This document shows positions 7,135 to 14,737 of a DNA stretch of 20,126 nucleotides, in pieces. The stretch covers positions 1 through 20,126 of the forward strand of contig CAZKKX010000033.1 of NCBI GenBank assembly GCA_964553505.1. The letters are read 5' to 3'. Position 1 is the first letter of the stretch; each line of letters starts with the position of its first letter. The stretch is from JAENZQ01 sp964553505 (lineage in GTDB: Bacteria > Bacillota > Clostridia > Peptostreptococcales > JAAYPU01). Both the position numbers and the translations under genes were made by a program. The notes beneath the pieces are model-generated. The model searched no databases and was not told where the DNA came from. It was given only the letters and a program-made list of their open reading frames with translations.

Positions 7135-8091
7135 ATGGATTTAGCGGATAGATTATTGGACAAGGATAAAAGGGCTACCGCAAGGCTTATTACAATGGCT
7201 GAAAATCAAGACCCGAACGCAAATGAGGTTATTCGTAAGCTTTACTATAAGACGGGTAATTCTCACGTGATTGGTATAACAGGTCCTCCAGGTACCGGTA
7301 AAAGCACCCTTACCGACAAGCTTGCAAAATCATTAAGAAAAGAAGGCAAATCGGTGGGTATTATTGCGGTAGATCCCACAAGCCCTTATACAGGTGGATC
7401 GATTTTGGGCGATCGAATAAGAATGAGTGATCTGAGTACGGATTCAGGCGTTTTTATACGAAGTATGGCAACCAGAGGGCATCTTGGAGGACTCAGCAGG
7501 GCAGCGAGAACGGCAATTAAGATTTTGGACATTTATGGTATGGACTATATTTTTGTCGAAACGGTAGGTGTAGGTCAATCAGAAATAGATATTGTGAGGA
7601 ACTCGGATACAACAATAATAGTGTTGCAGCCTGGGCTTGGAGATGATATTCAGGCTCTAAAAGCAGGCGTTTTGGAGATAGGAGATATTTTTACTGTTAA
7701 TAAATCAGATAGAGAGGGTTCTAAGCGAACTGAACTTGAAATAGAAATGATGTTGGAGTATAACAACGAGGAATGGAAACCTCCTGTTCAGCAAGTCATT
7801 GCTGTTGACAATGTAAATATTGATAAATTAATGAGCCATATTAAAGCACATATTGACTTTCTCAAGGCTTCAGGGAATCTGGAGAAAAGAAGGTTTCATA
7901 ATTGCAAGTTAGAAGTTATGGACCTGATTAACGAAAGGATTAATAACCATATTATGGACTCTTCAGAAAAAGAAGTATTATTCAATTATCTTGTTGAAAT
8001 GGTGACTTTAAAAAATTTAGACCCTTATTCTGCAGCAGAACTTGCATTAAAAGAGTTTCAAAAATCCCTTTTTACTAATAACGGTTTATAA
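7135..8091 (+). CDS. meaB: MeaB-family (ArgK) GTPase, mutase chaperone
   Basis: The 318-residue G3E-type P-loop GTPase has Walker A GPPGTGKST (50-58), a switch region with Asp80 in AVDPTSPYTGG, the VETVGVGQSE segment (141-150), and NKSD (189-192) for guanine recognition. MeaB and its human counterpart MMAA gate delivery of adenosylcobalamin to methylmalonyl-CoA mutase and protect or reactivate it. The position directly after both mutase subunits (44-base gap) supports that job over the older 'arginine/ornithine transport ATPase' name. The length and the C-terminal dimerisation helices fit the family. The ribosome binding site is GGAG, 10 bases before the ATG. Confidence 0.95.
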   Translation: MDLADRLLDKDKRATARLITMAENQDPNANEVIRKLYYKTGNSHVIGITGPPGTGKSTLTDKLAKSLRKEGKSVGIIAVDPTSPYTGGSILGDRIRMSDLSTDSGVFIRSMATRGHLGGLSRAARTAIKILDIYGMDYIFVETVGVGQSEIDIVRNSDTTIIVLQPGLGDDIQALKAGVLEIGDIFTVNKSDREGSKRTELEIEMMLEYNNEEWKPPVQQVIAVDNVNIDKLMSHIKAHIDFLKASGNLEKRRFHNCKLEVMDLINERINNHIMDSSEKEVLFNYLVEMVTLKNLDPYSAAELALKEFQKSLFTNNGL

Positions 8092-8140
8092 CTTTGATGC
8101 CGAATATAACAATGTAAGTATTAAGCAGAAATAATAAGTG

Positions 8141-8172
8141 GAGATTTTACGCTATAGTAGAATCTCTTCTTT
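8141..8172 (+). terminator. Probable intrinsic terminator of the mutase operon
   Basis: GAGATTTTAC (8141-8150) pairs with GTAGAATCTC (8157-8166), ten pairs with one G:U, around a six-base loop. A T-rich tail (TTCTTTATTTAT) follows. It lies about 50 bases after the meaB stop codon. Confidence 0.65.
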
Positions 8173-8296
8173 ATTTATATCCCGTCTACTCCATTGTTCC
8201 TATGAAGGGTCATTGATGAATATGGTTTGATTCTTATTTGGTTCAAAACTATTCAGCTAATGCTGTTGACCCGGTAAAAACAGGATTATTGCTTAT

Positions 8297-8353
8297 ATGG
8301 ATAAAATATTGGAAGGTTTAAAACCGTGGCATGAACTTTGCTGTAGATATTAG
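8297..8353 (+). other. Short ORF of 18 codons just upstream of the ornithine decarboxylase (possible leader peptide or gene remnant)
   Basis: ATG at 8297 opens an 18-residue frame (MDKILEGLKPWHELCCRY) that stops at 8353, 25 bases before the decarboxylase start. No clear Shine-Dalgarno precedes it. Just upstream, another frame reads NYSANAVDPVKTGLL without a start, so the two pieces could be a frameshifted remnant of an older gene. In enterobacteria the inducible ornithine decarboxylase speF is controlled by a short leader peptide, which makes position interesting, but I see no sequence likeness. Apart from this and the terminator at 8141, the gap 8092-8378 shows nothing I can assign. Confidence 0.15.
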
Positions 8354-8378
8354 ATAGTAAGACGGGGAGGGAAAAAGC

Positions 8379-10532
8379 ATGAAGGCACTAAAAATTGCCT
8401 GTACGACAGATGCGAAAGAATATTTTTCTTCAAAACGAAGTTTATTATCTTTGGAAGAAACAGATTACACAGACGTAGCTGCAGTTGTACTGACGGATAA
8501 AAGTATTCAATATTTAGATGAAGTATACCAAACTAAATTTGGAATTCCCGTATTTGTTATTATAAGAAACAGCATCAAGATGAACAATGAATTAATAAAA
8601 AAGGTTTATTGTGTGCTTGACGATAATAAGATTAATCTGAAGAACAATAGTGAAGCTATTGAGGCGGCAGCAATTCAATATGAGGAACAGATTTTACCGC
8701 CGTTCTTTAGAACACTATATGAATATGTGGAATCAAATAATTCTCAATTTGATTGCCCGGGACATCAAGGGGGACAATATTTCAGGAAACACCCTGCCGG
8801 CAGGTACCTGTATGATTTTTGGGGGCCCAATGTCTTTCGGTCCGATATTTGTAATGCAGATGTTGCATTAGGCGATTTGTTAATTCATGAAGGTTCGGCA
8901 GTAGATGCGGAAAAAAATGCAGCAAGAGTTTACAATGCAGATAAAACATACTTTGTAATGAATGGAACCAGCACAGCTAATGCTATTTCCATCAATGCAA
9001 TTGTTGCACCTTATGATTTAGTTTTGTTCGACCGAAATAATCATAAATCTGTATATAATTCTGCTTTGATTCAATCCGCAGGAAACCCTATATATATGCA
9101 AACTGCCAGGAACGCCTTTGGATTTATTGGTGGAATTGATGCCTGTTGTTTTGATGAAAAATATTTAAGGAATTTAGCAGAGAAATCAGATAAAAATAAA
9201 GCAAAGGCTGAGAGGCCGTTCAGATTGGCAGTCATCCAGTTGGGAACTTATGACGGGACTATTTATAACGCACGGCAAGTTGTTGATAAAATTGGGCATC
9301 TTTGTGATTATATTCTATTTGATTCGGCTTGGGTGGGATATGAACAGTTTGTTCCTATGATGAAGGACTGCTCACCTTTGCTCTTAGAATTAGAAGAAGA
9401 TGATCCGGGAATAATCGTGACGCATTCTGTTCACAAGCAGCAGGCTGGCTTTTCTCAATCATCGCAAATACACAAAAAAGATAAACACATCAAGGGGCAA
9501 AAACGTTATGTAAATCATAAACGTTTTAATAATTCATATAGAATGCATGCCAGCACAAGCCCTTTTTATCCCATGTTTGCATCATTAGATGTTAATGCAA
9601 GGATGCAGGACGGAGAGACGGGGAGACGATTATGGACCGATTGTGTCAAACTTGGGGTTGAGACAAGAAAGGATGTTTTGAAAAAATGTTCACTCCTCAA
9701 ACCTTTTGTCCCACCAATAATAAAAGGCAAGAAATGGGAAACATTCGATACGGATGAAATTTCTAATAATATTGAGTTTTTTAAATTCTACCCGGATGAA
9801 AAGTGGCATTCATTTGAAGGATATGCCGATAATCAGTATTTTGTTGATCCCAATAAATTTATGTTGACAACACCGGGAATTGACGTAGAAAGTGGTGAAT
9901 ATGAAGACTTTGGCATTCCGGCGACTATTTTAGCAAGTTATTTGCGAGAAAACAAAATTATACCGGAGAAGAATGATCTGAACTCCATATTGTTTCTATT
10001 AACGCCGGCAGAAACCCAAAAAAAAATGAGTTGCCTTGTGGAACAATTAGTCAAATTTGAAAGATTTGTTAATAAAGATGCAGTGTTAAGCGAGGTATTA
10101 CCAAATATTTACGCAAAAAATACTAACCGATATCATGGATATACCATTAGAAAACTGTGCCAAGAAATGCATGATTTTTACAGGCTCAAAGACGCAAAGA
10201 CATACCAAAAAAAATTATTTAGAGCTGAATTTTTTCCTGAGAAGGTCATATCACCTTATAAGGCTCACTGGGAATTGGTGCGAAATAATGCTAAATTGGT
10301 AAAAATTGAAAATATAGTAGGTGAAATTGCACTTGAAGGAGCTTTGCCCTATCCTCCGGGAATTTTTTGTGTGGTTCCTGGAGAAGTATGGAATGAGACG
10401 GCAAAAATGTATTTTTTGATATTAGAAGAAGGAATTAATCGTTTTCCGGGGTTTGCTTCTGAAATCCAAGGTGTATATTTCGAAAAAGAAAATGATGTTA
10501 AAAAGGCTTACGGGTATGTATTAAAGAAATGA
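8379..10532 (+). CDS. speC: Ornithine decarboxylase, PLP fold-type I (Orn/Lys/Arg decarboxylase family)
   Basis: The 717-residue protein has the three-part build of the inducible bacterial decarboxylases: an N-terminal wing domain (about 1-107), a PLP-binding domain with the DFWGPNVFRSDICNADV and FDRNNHKSVYNSALIQ blocks, and a C-terminal domain (about 570-717). Lys353 in THSVHKQQAGFSQ should form the PLP Schiff base. Asp315 in YILFDSAWVGYEQF should bind the pyridine nitrogen, and His222 should stack on the ring. These blocks match my recollection of SpeC/SpeF much better than lysine (CadA/LdcC) or arginine (AdiA) enzymes, so the product should be putrescine plus CO2. No PotE-type ornithine/putrescine antiporter is adjacent, which argues for biosynthesis or catabolic supply over acid resistance. 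A GGGGAGGGA ribosome binding site precedes the ATG. It is a single-gene unit with its own terminator. Lysine as an alternative substrate is not excluded. Confidence 0.92.
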   Translation: MKALKIACTTDAKEYFSSKRSLLSLEETDYTDVAAVVLTDKSIQYLDEVYQTKFGIPVFVIIRNSIKMNNELIKKVYCVLDDNKINLKNNSEAIEAAAIQYEEQILPPFFRTLYEYVESNNSQFDCPGHQGGQYFRKHPAGRYLYDFWGPNVFRSDICNADVALGDLLIHEGSAVDAEKNAARVYNADKTYFVMNGTSTANAISINAIVAPYDLVLFDRNNHKSVYNSALIQSAGNPIYMQTARNAFGFIGGIDACCFDEKYLRNLAEKSDKNKAKAERPFRLAVIQLGTYDGTIYNARQVVDKIGHLCDYILFDSAWVGYEQFVPMMKDCSPLLLELEEDDPGIIVTHSVHKQQAGFSQSSQIHKKDKHIKGQKRYVNHKRFNNSYRMHASTSPFYPMFASLDVNARMQDGETGRRLWTDCVKLGVETRKDVLKKCSLLKPFVPPIIKGKKWETFDTDEISNNIEFFKFYPDEKWHSFEGYADNQYFVDPNKFMLTTPGIDVESGEYEDFGIPATILASYLRENKIIPEKNDLNSILFLLTPAETQKKMSCLVEQLVKFERFVNKDAVLSEVLPNIYAKNTNRYHGYTIRKLCQEMHDFYRLKDAKTYQKKLFRAEFFPEKVISPYKAHWELVRNNAKLVKIENIVGEIALEGALPYPPGIFCVVPGEVWNETAKMYFLILEEGINRFPGFASEIQGVYFEKENDVKKAYGYVLKK

Positions 10533-10563
10533 TAATCAATCATTTTTCGTAAACTTAAACATT

Positions 10564-10597
10564 TGGTTCCGTCCGTTCATGGGTGGAACCATTTTTT
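10564..10597 (+). terminator. Strong intrinsic terminator after ornithine decarboxylase
   Basis: TGGTTCCGTCC (10564-10574) pairs with GGGTGGAACCA (10581-10591), eleven pairs including two G:U, around a six-base loop. TTTTTT (10592-10597) follows directly. The remaining 150 bases before ubiX are AT-rich with no convincing promoter. Confidence 0.85.
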
Positions 10598-10753
10598 CTG
10601 TATATAAACTGAAAAATACTCCGTTTAATAGTTAAAAAGAATAAAACAAGGTTGTCTTTAATGCAATCTTTTAATACAATGAAACAAACTATTAAGTAAA
10701 ATACATATTAATTATTTAATTTATAATTAAGCTTGAAAGGGAAAGGTGGCAGA

Positions 10754-11317
10754 ATGAAGATTATTGTAGGGATAAGCGGTGCTACCGGTGCGATATATGG
10801 AATTAAAATATTGGAGGCATTGCAAAGACAAAATATTGAGTCTCATTTAATCATCAGTGAATGGGCAAAAATCACCATAAAAGAAGAAACGAATTACTCA
10901 GTAGATTCAGTGGCAGCGTTATCGGATTATTACTATGATAATAAAGATATGACTTCAAGGATATCCAGCGGATCTTTTAAAGCATATGGTATGGTTATCG
11001 CTCCATGCAGTATGAAAACCCTTTCCGGAATTGCCAATGGCTTTTCTGATGATTTGATAATTCGGACTGCTGATGTATGTCTGAAAGAAAGGCGCAAACT
11101 GGTTGTTTTAGCAAGAGAAACGCCGTTAAACCTGGTGCATTTGGAAAATATGCTTATGGTAACAAAAAGCGGGGGAGTTGTTATGCCTCCGGTGCCGGCT
11201 TTTTATTCAAAACCTGAAACCATAGAGGATTTGGTCGGTCAGACGGTTGAAAGAGTATTGGATCAGTTAGGAGTAGATACACCGAATCTTTTTAGATGGG
11301 AAGGCAAAACACCTTAA
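10754..11317 (+). CDS. ubiX: UbiX/PadB-type flavin prenyltransferase
   Basis: I take the ATG at 10754 (187 residues) because AAAGGTGG sits about five bases upstream and the protein then begins MKIIVGISGATGAIYG, the normal UbiX N-terminus. The upstream in-frame TTG at 10733 would add seven atypical residues. The family prenylates FMN with dimethylallyl phosphate to make prenylated FMN, the cofactor of UbiD-type reversible decarboxylases. Seen here are the N-terminal flavin loop, APCSMKTLSGIANGFSDDLI, the LKERRKLVV segment, RETPLNLVHLENM, and the MPPVPAFY block near the C-terminus. No UbiD partner is encoded in the window. The gene ends 37 bases before the sigma-54 regulator, which suggests joint transcription and a possible metabolic link, although UbiX genes are often found away from ubiD. 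Confidence 0.9.
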   Translation: MKIIVGISGATGAIYGIKILEALQRQNIESHLIISEWAKITIKEETNYSVDSVAALSDYYYDNKDMTSRISSGSFKAYGMVIAPCSMKTLSGIANGFSDDLIIRTADVCLKERRKLVVLARETPLNLVHLENMLMVTKSGGVVMPPVPAFYSKPETIEDLVGQTVERVLDQLGVDTPNLFRWEGKTP

Positions 11318-11354
11318 AGATAATATTTATTAATTAGTATAGGATGTGGGGTAA

Positions 11355-12725
11355 ATGTTAAAACCGGAAGAGTATAAATTTTTTCTTGATTATGTCTATG
11401 GTCTTATTGTGGTGGATACTGATGCAAACATTATATTTATGAGTAAGCAATTTGCCGATTATATTGATGTGAGTCAGGATGAAGTGGTAGGAAAACCTAT
11501 AAAGGAAGTGTTTCCGCCGACGAAAATGGATAAGGCATTGAGTAAAGGTGAAACAGAAATTGGAGATTTTTACGTCATAGAAGGTAAAACAGTTGCCAGT
11601 ACCAGAGTCCCTTTGAGAAAAAACGGTAAAATGGTAGGACTCATGGAATATGATTTATTTCAAGACACAGAACTGTTGGAACAGTTTATAGAGAACTACA
11701 TAAATTTAGATGAAGAAATAAAATATTATAAAGAAGAAGTTCAAAAACTAAGAAGTGCACGTTATTCTATTGATAATATAATTGGAAGCAGTCAGGCTAT
11801 TGAAACTTTAAAAAAAGAAATACGTTATGCAGCAAGAACAAATTCAACAGTTTTGATACAAGGAGAAACAGGAAGCGGAAAAGAGCTGGTGGCACATTCT
11901 GTTCATAATTTAAGCAAACGGTATTTTCAAAATTTGATAAGAATTAATGCGGCTTCTATTCCGGAAAACCTTGTGGAATCAGAGCTTTTTGGATATGAAC
12001 CCGGTGCATTTACAGGTGCAAAACCCAAAGGCATGAAAGGTAAGTTTGAACTGGCGGATAGAGGAACGATTTTTATTGATGAAATTGAAGAATTACCCCT
12101 TTCAATTCAAGCTAAATTACTGCGTGCAATCCAAGAAAGAGAAATAGATAAGATTGGCGGAAAGAAATCCATTCCTATTGACATTCGTATTATCTGTGCT
12201 ACGAATCAGAATCTGGATCAATTGGTGAGAGAGAATAAATTTCGAAAAGATCTATATTACAGGTTGAACGTTGTCAAAATTAATGTACCGCCTCTTAGGG
12301 AAAGAAAGGATGATATACCTAAAATCGCGGAGCATACTATCGGTATTTTGAACAATATGTTGGGTAAAAACATTAGAGGAATAGAATCAAAAGTTATTGA
12401 GGAATTGATAAAATATGATTGGCCGGGAAATGTTCGAGAATTACAGAATGTAATAGAGAAGGCAATGAATTTTGCAGATGAGAATATGCTTAAAGTTAAA
12501 GACTTCAAATTCTTATTTGCAGAAAGATGTATGGATCCGGATATGACACATTTAGAATGGGATAACCCTATTGAAGAGATAAAAAAGAATGCCGAAAGAG
12601 AATTTATTATTAAAGCACTGGAATTAAATGATGGAAACAGAACAAAAACTGCTGGATTATTAAAAATATCCCGACCTTTGCTTTATCAAAAAATGAAGAG
12701 ACTCAATATTTTGTATAAAAAATGA
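11355..12725 (+). CDS. PAS-domain sigma-54-dependent transcriptional activator
   Basis: The 456-residue protein has an N-terminal PAS sensor (about 5-105), a short coiled linker (about 108-135), an AAA+ domain (about 140-370) and a Fis-type helix-turn-helix (about 425-452). The AAA+ domain shows Walker A GETGSGKE (170-177), an intact GAFTGA loop that contacts sigma-54 (217-222), Walker B GTIFIDEIEEL (237-247), the FRKDLYYRL block (297-304) and WPGNVRELQN (356-365). All parts for ATP-driven opening of sigma-54 promoters are present, so it should be active. The HTH reads NRTKTAGLLKISRPLLYQKMKRL. It lacks a receiver domain, so it probably senses a small molecule or redox state through PAS. A sigma-54 promoter and two dyads lie just downstream, before the transporter operon, which makes that operon its most likely target. 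Confidence 0.95.
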   Translation: MLKPEEYKFFLDYVYGLIVVDTDANIIFMSKQFADYIDVSQDEVVGKPIKEVFPPTKMDKALSKGETEIGDFYVIEGKTVASTRVPLRKNGKMVGLMEYDLFQDTELLEQFIENYINLDEEIKYYKEEVQKLRSARYSIDNIIGSSQAIETLKKEIRYAARTNSTVLIQGETGSGKELVAHSVHNLSKRYFQNLIRINAASIPENLVESELFGYEPGAFTGAKPKGMKGKFELADRGTIFIDEIEELPLSIQAKLLRAIQEREIDKIGGKKSIPIDIRIICATNQNLDQLVRENKFRKDLYYRLNVVKINVPPLRERKDDIPKIAEHTIGILNNMLGKNIRGIESKVIEELIKYDWPGNVRELQNVIEKAMNFADENMLKVKDFKFLFAERCMDPDMTHLEWDNPIEEIKKNAEREFIIKALELNDGNRTKTAGLLKISRPLLYQKMKRLNILYKK

Positions 12726-12742
12726 AAGTCGGAATGAACAGT

Positions 12743-12758
12743 GTTAGTGTGGACTATC
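12743..12758 (+). promoter_or_regulatory. Candidate upstream activating site 1 for the sigma-54 activator
   Basis: GTTAGT-gtgg-ACTATC is a 16-bp dyad of the form GWTAGT-N4-ACTAWC. Its centre is about 152 bases before the predicted start of transcription at 12902, inside the usual range for enhancer-binding proteins. The Fis-type HTH of the adjacent activator is expected to bind such a dyad as a dimer. I did not find another TAGT-N4-ACTA in the intergenic regions I read. Confidence 0.5.
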
Positions 12759-12807
12759 TATTTATCGATAGCAATAATATGAGGGATTAGAATTATTTTA
12801 TAAACGT

Positions 12808-12823
12808 GATAGTCTATACTAAC
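12808..12823 (+). promoter_or_regulatory. Candidate upstream activating site 2 for the sigma-54 activator
   Basis: GATAGT-ctat-ACTAAC is the second copy of the GWTAGT-N4-ACTAWC dyad. Its centre is 65 bp (about six helical turns) from site 1 and about 87 bases before the predicted transcription start. Paired sites on nearly the same face of the helix are typical for activator oligomerisation upstream of sigma-54 promoters. Confidence 0.5.
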
Positions 12824-12875
12824 ACGTTTTTTTAATTAAAACTTCAAATAATTGAATTTATAAGGATTTAGTGAA

Positions 12876-12890
12876 TGGCATATATGTTGC
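12876..12890 (+). promoter_or_regulatory. Sigma-54 (-24/-12) promoter of the symporter operon
   Basis: TGGCAT at 12876-12881 and TTGC at 12887-12890 are separated by exactly five bases, which matches the TGGCAC-N5-TTGC consensus with one change. The invariant GG and GC doublets have the required 12-bp offset. The predicted start of transcription is near 12902, leaving a leader of about 70 bases before the first gene at 12974. No sigma-A promoter competes in this gap. It is the only such match I found in the intergenic regions of the window. Confidence 0.8.
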
Positions 12891-12973
12891 TTACATTAAT
12901 TATAAGTTAATTCTAAATATTTTGAAAAGGAGGCCAAGACACAAAACAATTCTGTTCATAAGGAGGAATATGA

Positions 12974-13210
12974 ATGAAGGATTTTATACGTTCCGAAAAT
13001 GGAAAAATAGTTTATTGGATTATCGGTATTATCTCGGCTGTTATTTTTGCATTTATTTTGATTCCGTCACTTTTTTCTACAATTAACAAGTTGGAACCCA
13101 TGATAATGGGAGTGCCATTCCTATTTTTCATGGAATTCCTGTTGGGCATGATATTAGCAGCTATGCTTGCATTACTCTATTGGGTGCAGAAAGTAAGGGG
13201 GGAATTATAG
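12974..13210 (+). CDS. Small DUF3311-like membrane protein, symporter partner
   Basis: The 78-residue protein has two membrane helices (about 13-34 and 45-69). Between them is the NKLEPMIMGVPFLFFMEF segment, which recalls the Pro-x-GxPFxxF pattern of DUF3311 proteins. Such small proteins are often encoded directly before sodium:solute symporters and are thought to be accessory subunits. The stop codon ends at 13210 and the symporter ATG starts at 13211, so translation is probably coupled. AAGGAGG (12960-12966) gives a strong start at 12974. It is the first gene behind the sigma-54 promoter. Family membership is judged from pattern only. Confidence 0.75.
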   Translation: MKDFIRSENGKIVYWIIGIISAVIFAFILIPSLFSTINKLEPMIMGVPFLFFMEFLLGMILAAMLALLYWVQKVRGEL

Positions 13211-14725
13211 ATGGATTTTATGATTACAGTTTCAATGCTTGTTATTTACATTATCGGATTAGCATATGCTGTATTTAGCAACCCACTCCCCAATCAGCAA
13301 TTCGAAGAATTTGCAGTTGGCGGTCGCTCATTTGGATGGCAGTTTATTACAATGACTATTATAGGTACATGGTATCCAGGATCACTGATGATAGGCTGGG
13401 CTCAGATGGGATATGATATGGGGTTTACATCTACCTATATTGTTTTCTACACATTAGGTGGATTGTTTGTATTTTTCCTTATTTGCAGCCCGTTATGGAA
13501 ACTCGGAAAGGTATATAACCTTAAAACAATGGGTCAACTTTTTGAAATAAGGTATAACAGTAGAAATTTACGTATTTTTACTGGGCTTGTTGTTATGCTT
13601 GTTGAGCTTCCATGGATTATTACGGAGTTGTTAGCTTCAGGATACGCTATTCAAGCCATAACATATCAAAGAATTCCGTTTAATTTAGGAATGGCTATCA
13701 TTGCAGTATTCTTTATTATTTATGTACTTTTCTCAGGAATGCGAGCGGTTATTTTAGCGGATTATTATCAGGGTTGGATGTTTCTTATTGGCGGGATTAC
13801 TTTGTTCTTAGTTACAATTTATTCGATATTTGGTGGAATTCCTGAAATGTTGATGGAAGTCAGAAATCTTAATGCAGAGCTCCTGACAGTTCCAGGACCA
13901 AATGCAGGATGGGGCGGAGAAGTACCGGGCGAGTTATTCTGGCCATCACTCATACTAATGGGTATGCTGGGGGCCTATATGTGGCCTTCATTGTTTTCAA
14001 GAATTTTTGCTGCTGCCTCAACAAGAGAGCTTAAAGAATCGCTAAGAATCACTCCATTTGTTGCTCCAACCTTTACCTTGTTGATTTTATGGACTGCAAT
14101 TGGTGCTGCGGCCAGACCGGAATTTAATTTAGGAGATAGTGCTTATGCACTGGTAAATATGATTAGTTCTTTAGGTCCGGTTGCTGTTGCTTTGATTGGC
14201 ATTTTGATTTTAGCAGGTGCAATGTCAATGATGGATTCTATGTTGAGTTCATGGGCGATAGTGCTCGTGAATGATGTACTGACACCATTGTTTCCAAATA
14301 TGAATTCAAAAAGCCAAACTATGATTACCAGAATTTTCACTGTCATTATCGGATTAGCCGGACTTGCAATGGCTATGACAGATTTACCAACGATCGTTCA
14401 GATACTGACACGCGTTTATCAAGCAATTGTGCAGGTGTTTCCGGCAGTATTTCTTGGGCTGGTCTGGAAAAGAGGAAACAAATACAGTGCCTGGGCAGGA
14501 ACTCTGACTGGATTAGTAATAGTAGTATATTTTGCTTTCACACAACCCGACTATGTTCCGTTTCTCGGGGGTATGCAAGCAGGTTTACTGGCAGTGGCTA
14601 TTAATTTTACTGTATATATTGCGATTGCTTATATTACAAAGCCTGAAGAGAATGTTGACGATGTTTTTGCACATATTAAAACAGCAGATTCAGAGCTTAA
14701 AAGAATTGATTTGGCAGAAAAATAA
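13211..14725 (+). CDS. Sodium:solute symporter (SSS family)
   Basis: The 504-residue protein has about thirteen hydrophobic segments in the LeuT-like order of the SSS family. An early FAVGGRSFGWQFITMTIIGTW segment (residues about 35-56) is the typical first part of the transport core, and a conserved SMMDSMLSSWAIVLVNDVL block (about 340-358) corresponds to the helix 8 region that carries sodium-binding Ser residues in this family. These transporters use sodium to import organic solutes such as carboxylates, amino acids, pantothenate, urea or nucleobases. The sequence itself does not reveal the substrate. A GGGGGG-type ribosome binding site overlaps the end of the previous gene. It is the middle gene of a sigma-54-controlled operon and lies upstream of an amidohydrolase and a nitrilase-type amidase, so a nitrogenous or amide-containing solute is a reasonable inference. 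Confidence 0.92.
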   Translation: MDFMITVSMLVIYIIGLAYAVFSNPLPNQQFEEFAVGGRSFGWQFITMTIIGTWYPGSLMIGWAQMGYDMGFTSTYIVFYTLGGLFVFFLICSPLWKLGKVYNLKTMGQLFEIRYNSRNLRIFTGLVVMLVELPWIITELLASGYAIQAITYQRIPFNLGMAIIAVFFIIYVLFSGMRAVILADYYQGWMFLIGGITLFLVTIYSIFGGIPEMLMEVRNLNAELLTVPGPNAGWGGEVPGELFWPSLILMGMLGAYMWPSLFSRIFAAASTRELKESLRITPFVAPTFTLLILWTAIGAAARPEFNLGDSAYALVNMISSLGPVAVALIGILILAGAMSMMDSMLSSWAIVLVNDVLTPLFPNMNSKSQTMITRIFTVIIGLAGLAMAMTDLPTIVQILTRVYQAIVQVFPAVFLGLVWKRGNKYSAWAGTLTGLVIVVYFAFTQPDYVPFLGGMQAGLLAVAINFTVYIAIAYITKPEENVDDVFAHIKTADSELKRIDLAEK

Positions 14726-14737
14726 GGAGGGATATAT

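Larger units (their letters stand above)
12741..12832 (+). terminator. Long inverted repeat with T-run after the activator gene (terminator overlapping presumed activator sites)
   Basis: The arm 12741-12758 pairs over 18 positions (two G:U) with 12808-12825, and a run of seven T follows the right arm (12827-12833 region). The 49-base loop (12759-12807) is much larger than usual for an intrinsic terminator. The loop contains a small palindrome, TATCGATA. Each arm is itself a near-palindrome, which is expected if the arms are two copies of a protein-binding dyad. It may therefore serve both purposes. Confidence 0.55.

Noticed and set aside
10733..10753. In-frame TTG start for ubiX at 10733
   Set aside because: It adds seven residues not typical for the family and would translate through the ribosome binding site used by the ATG at 10754.
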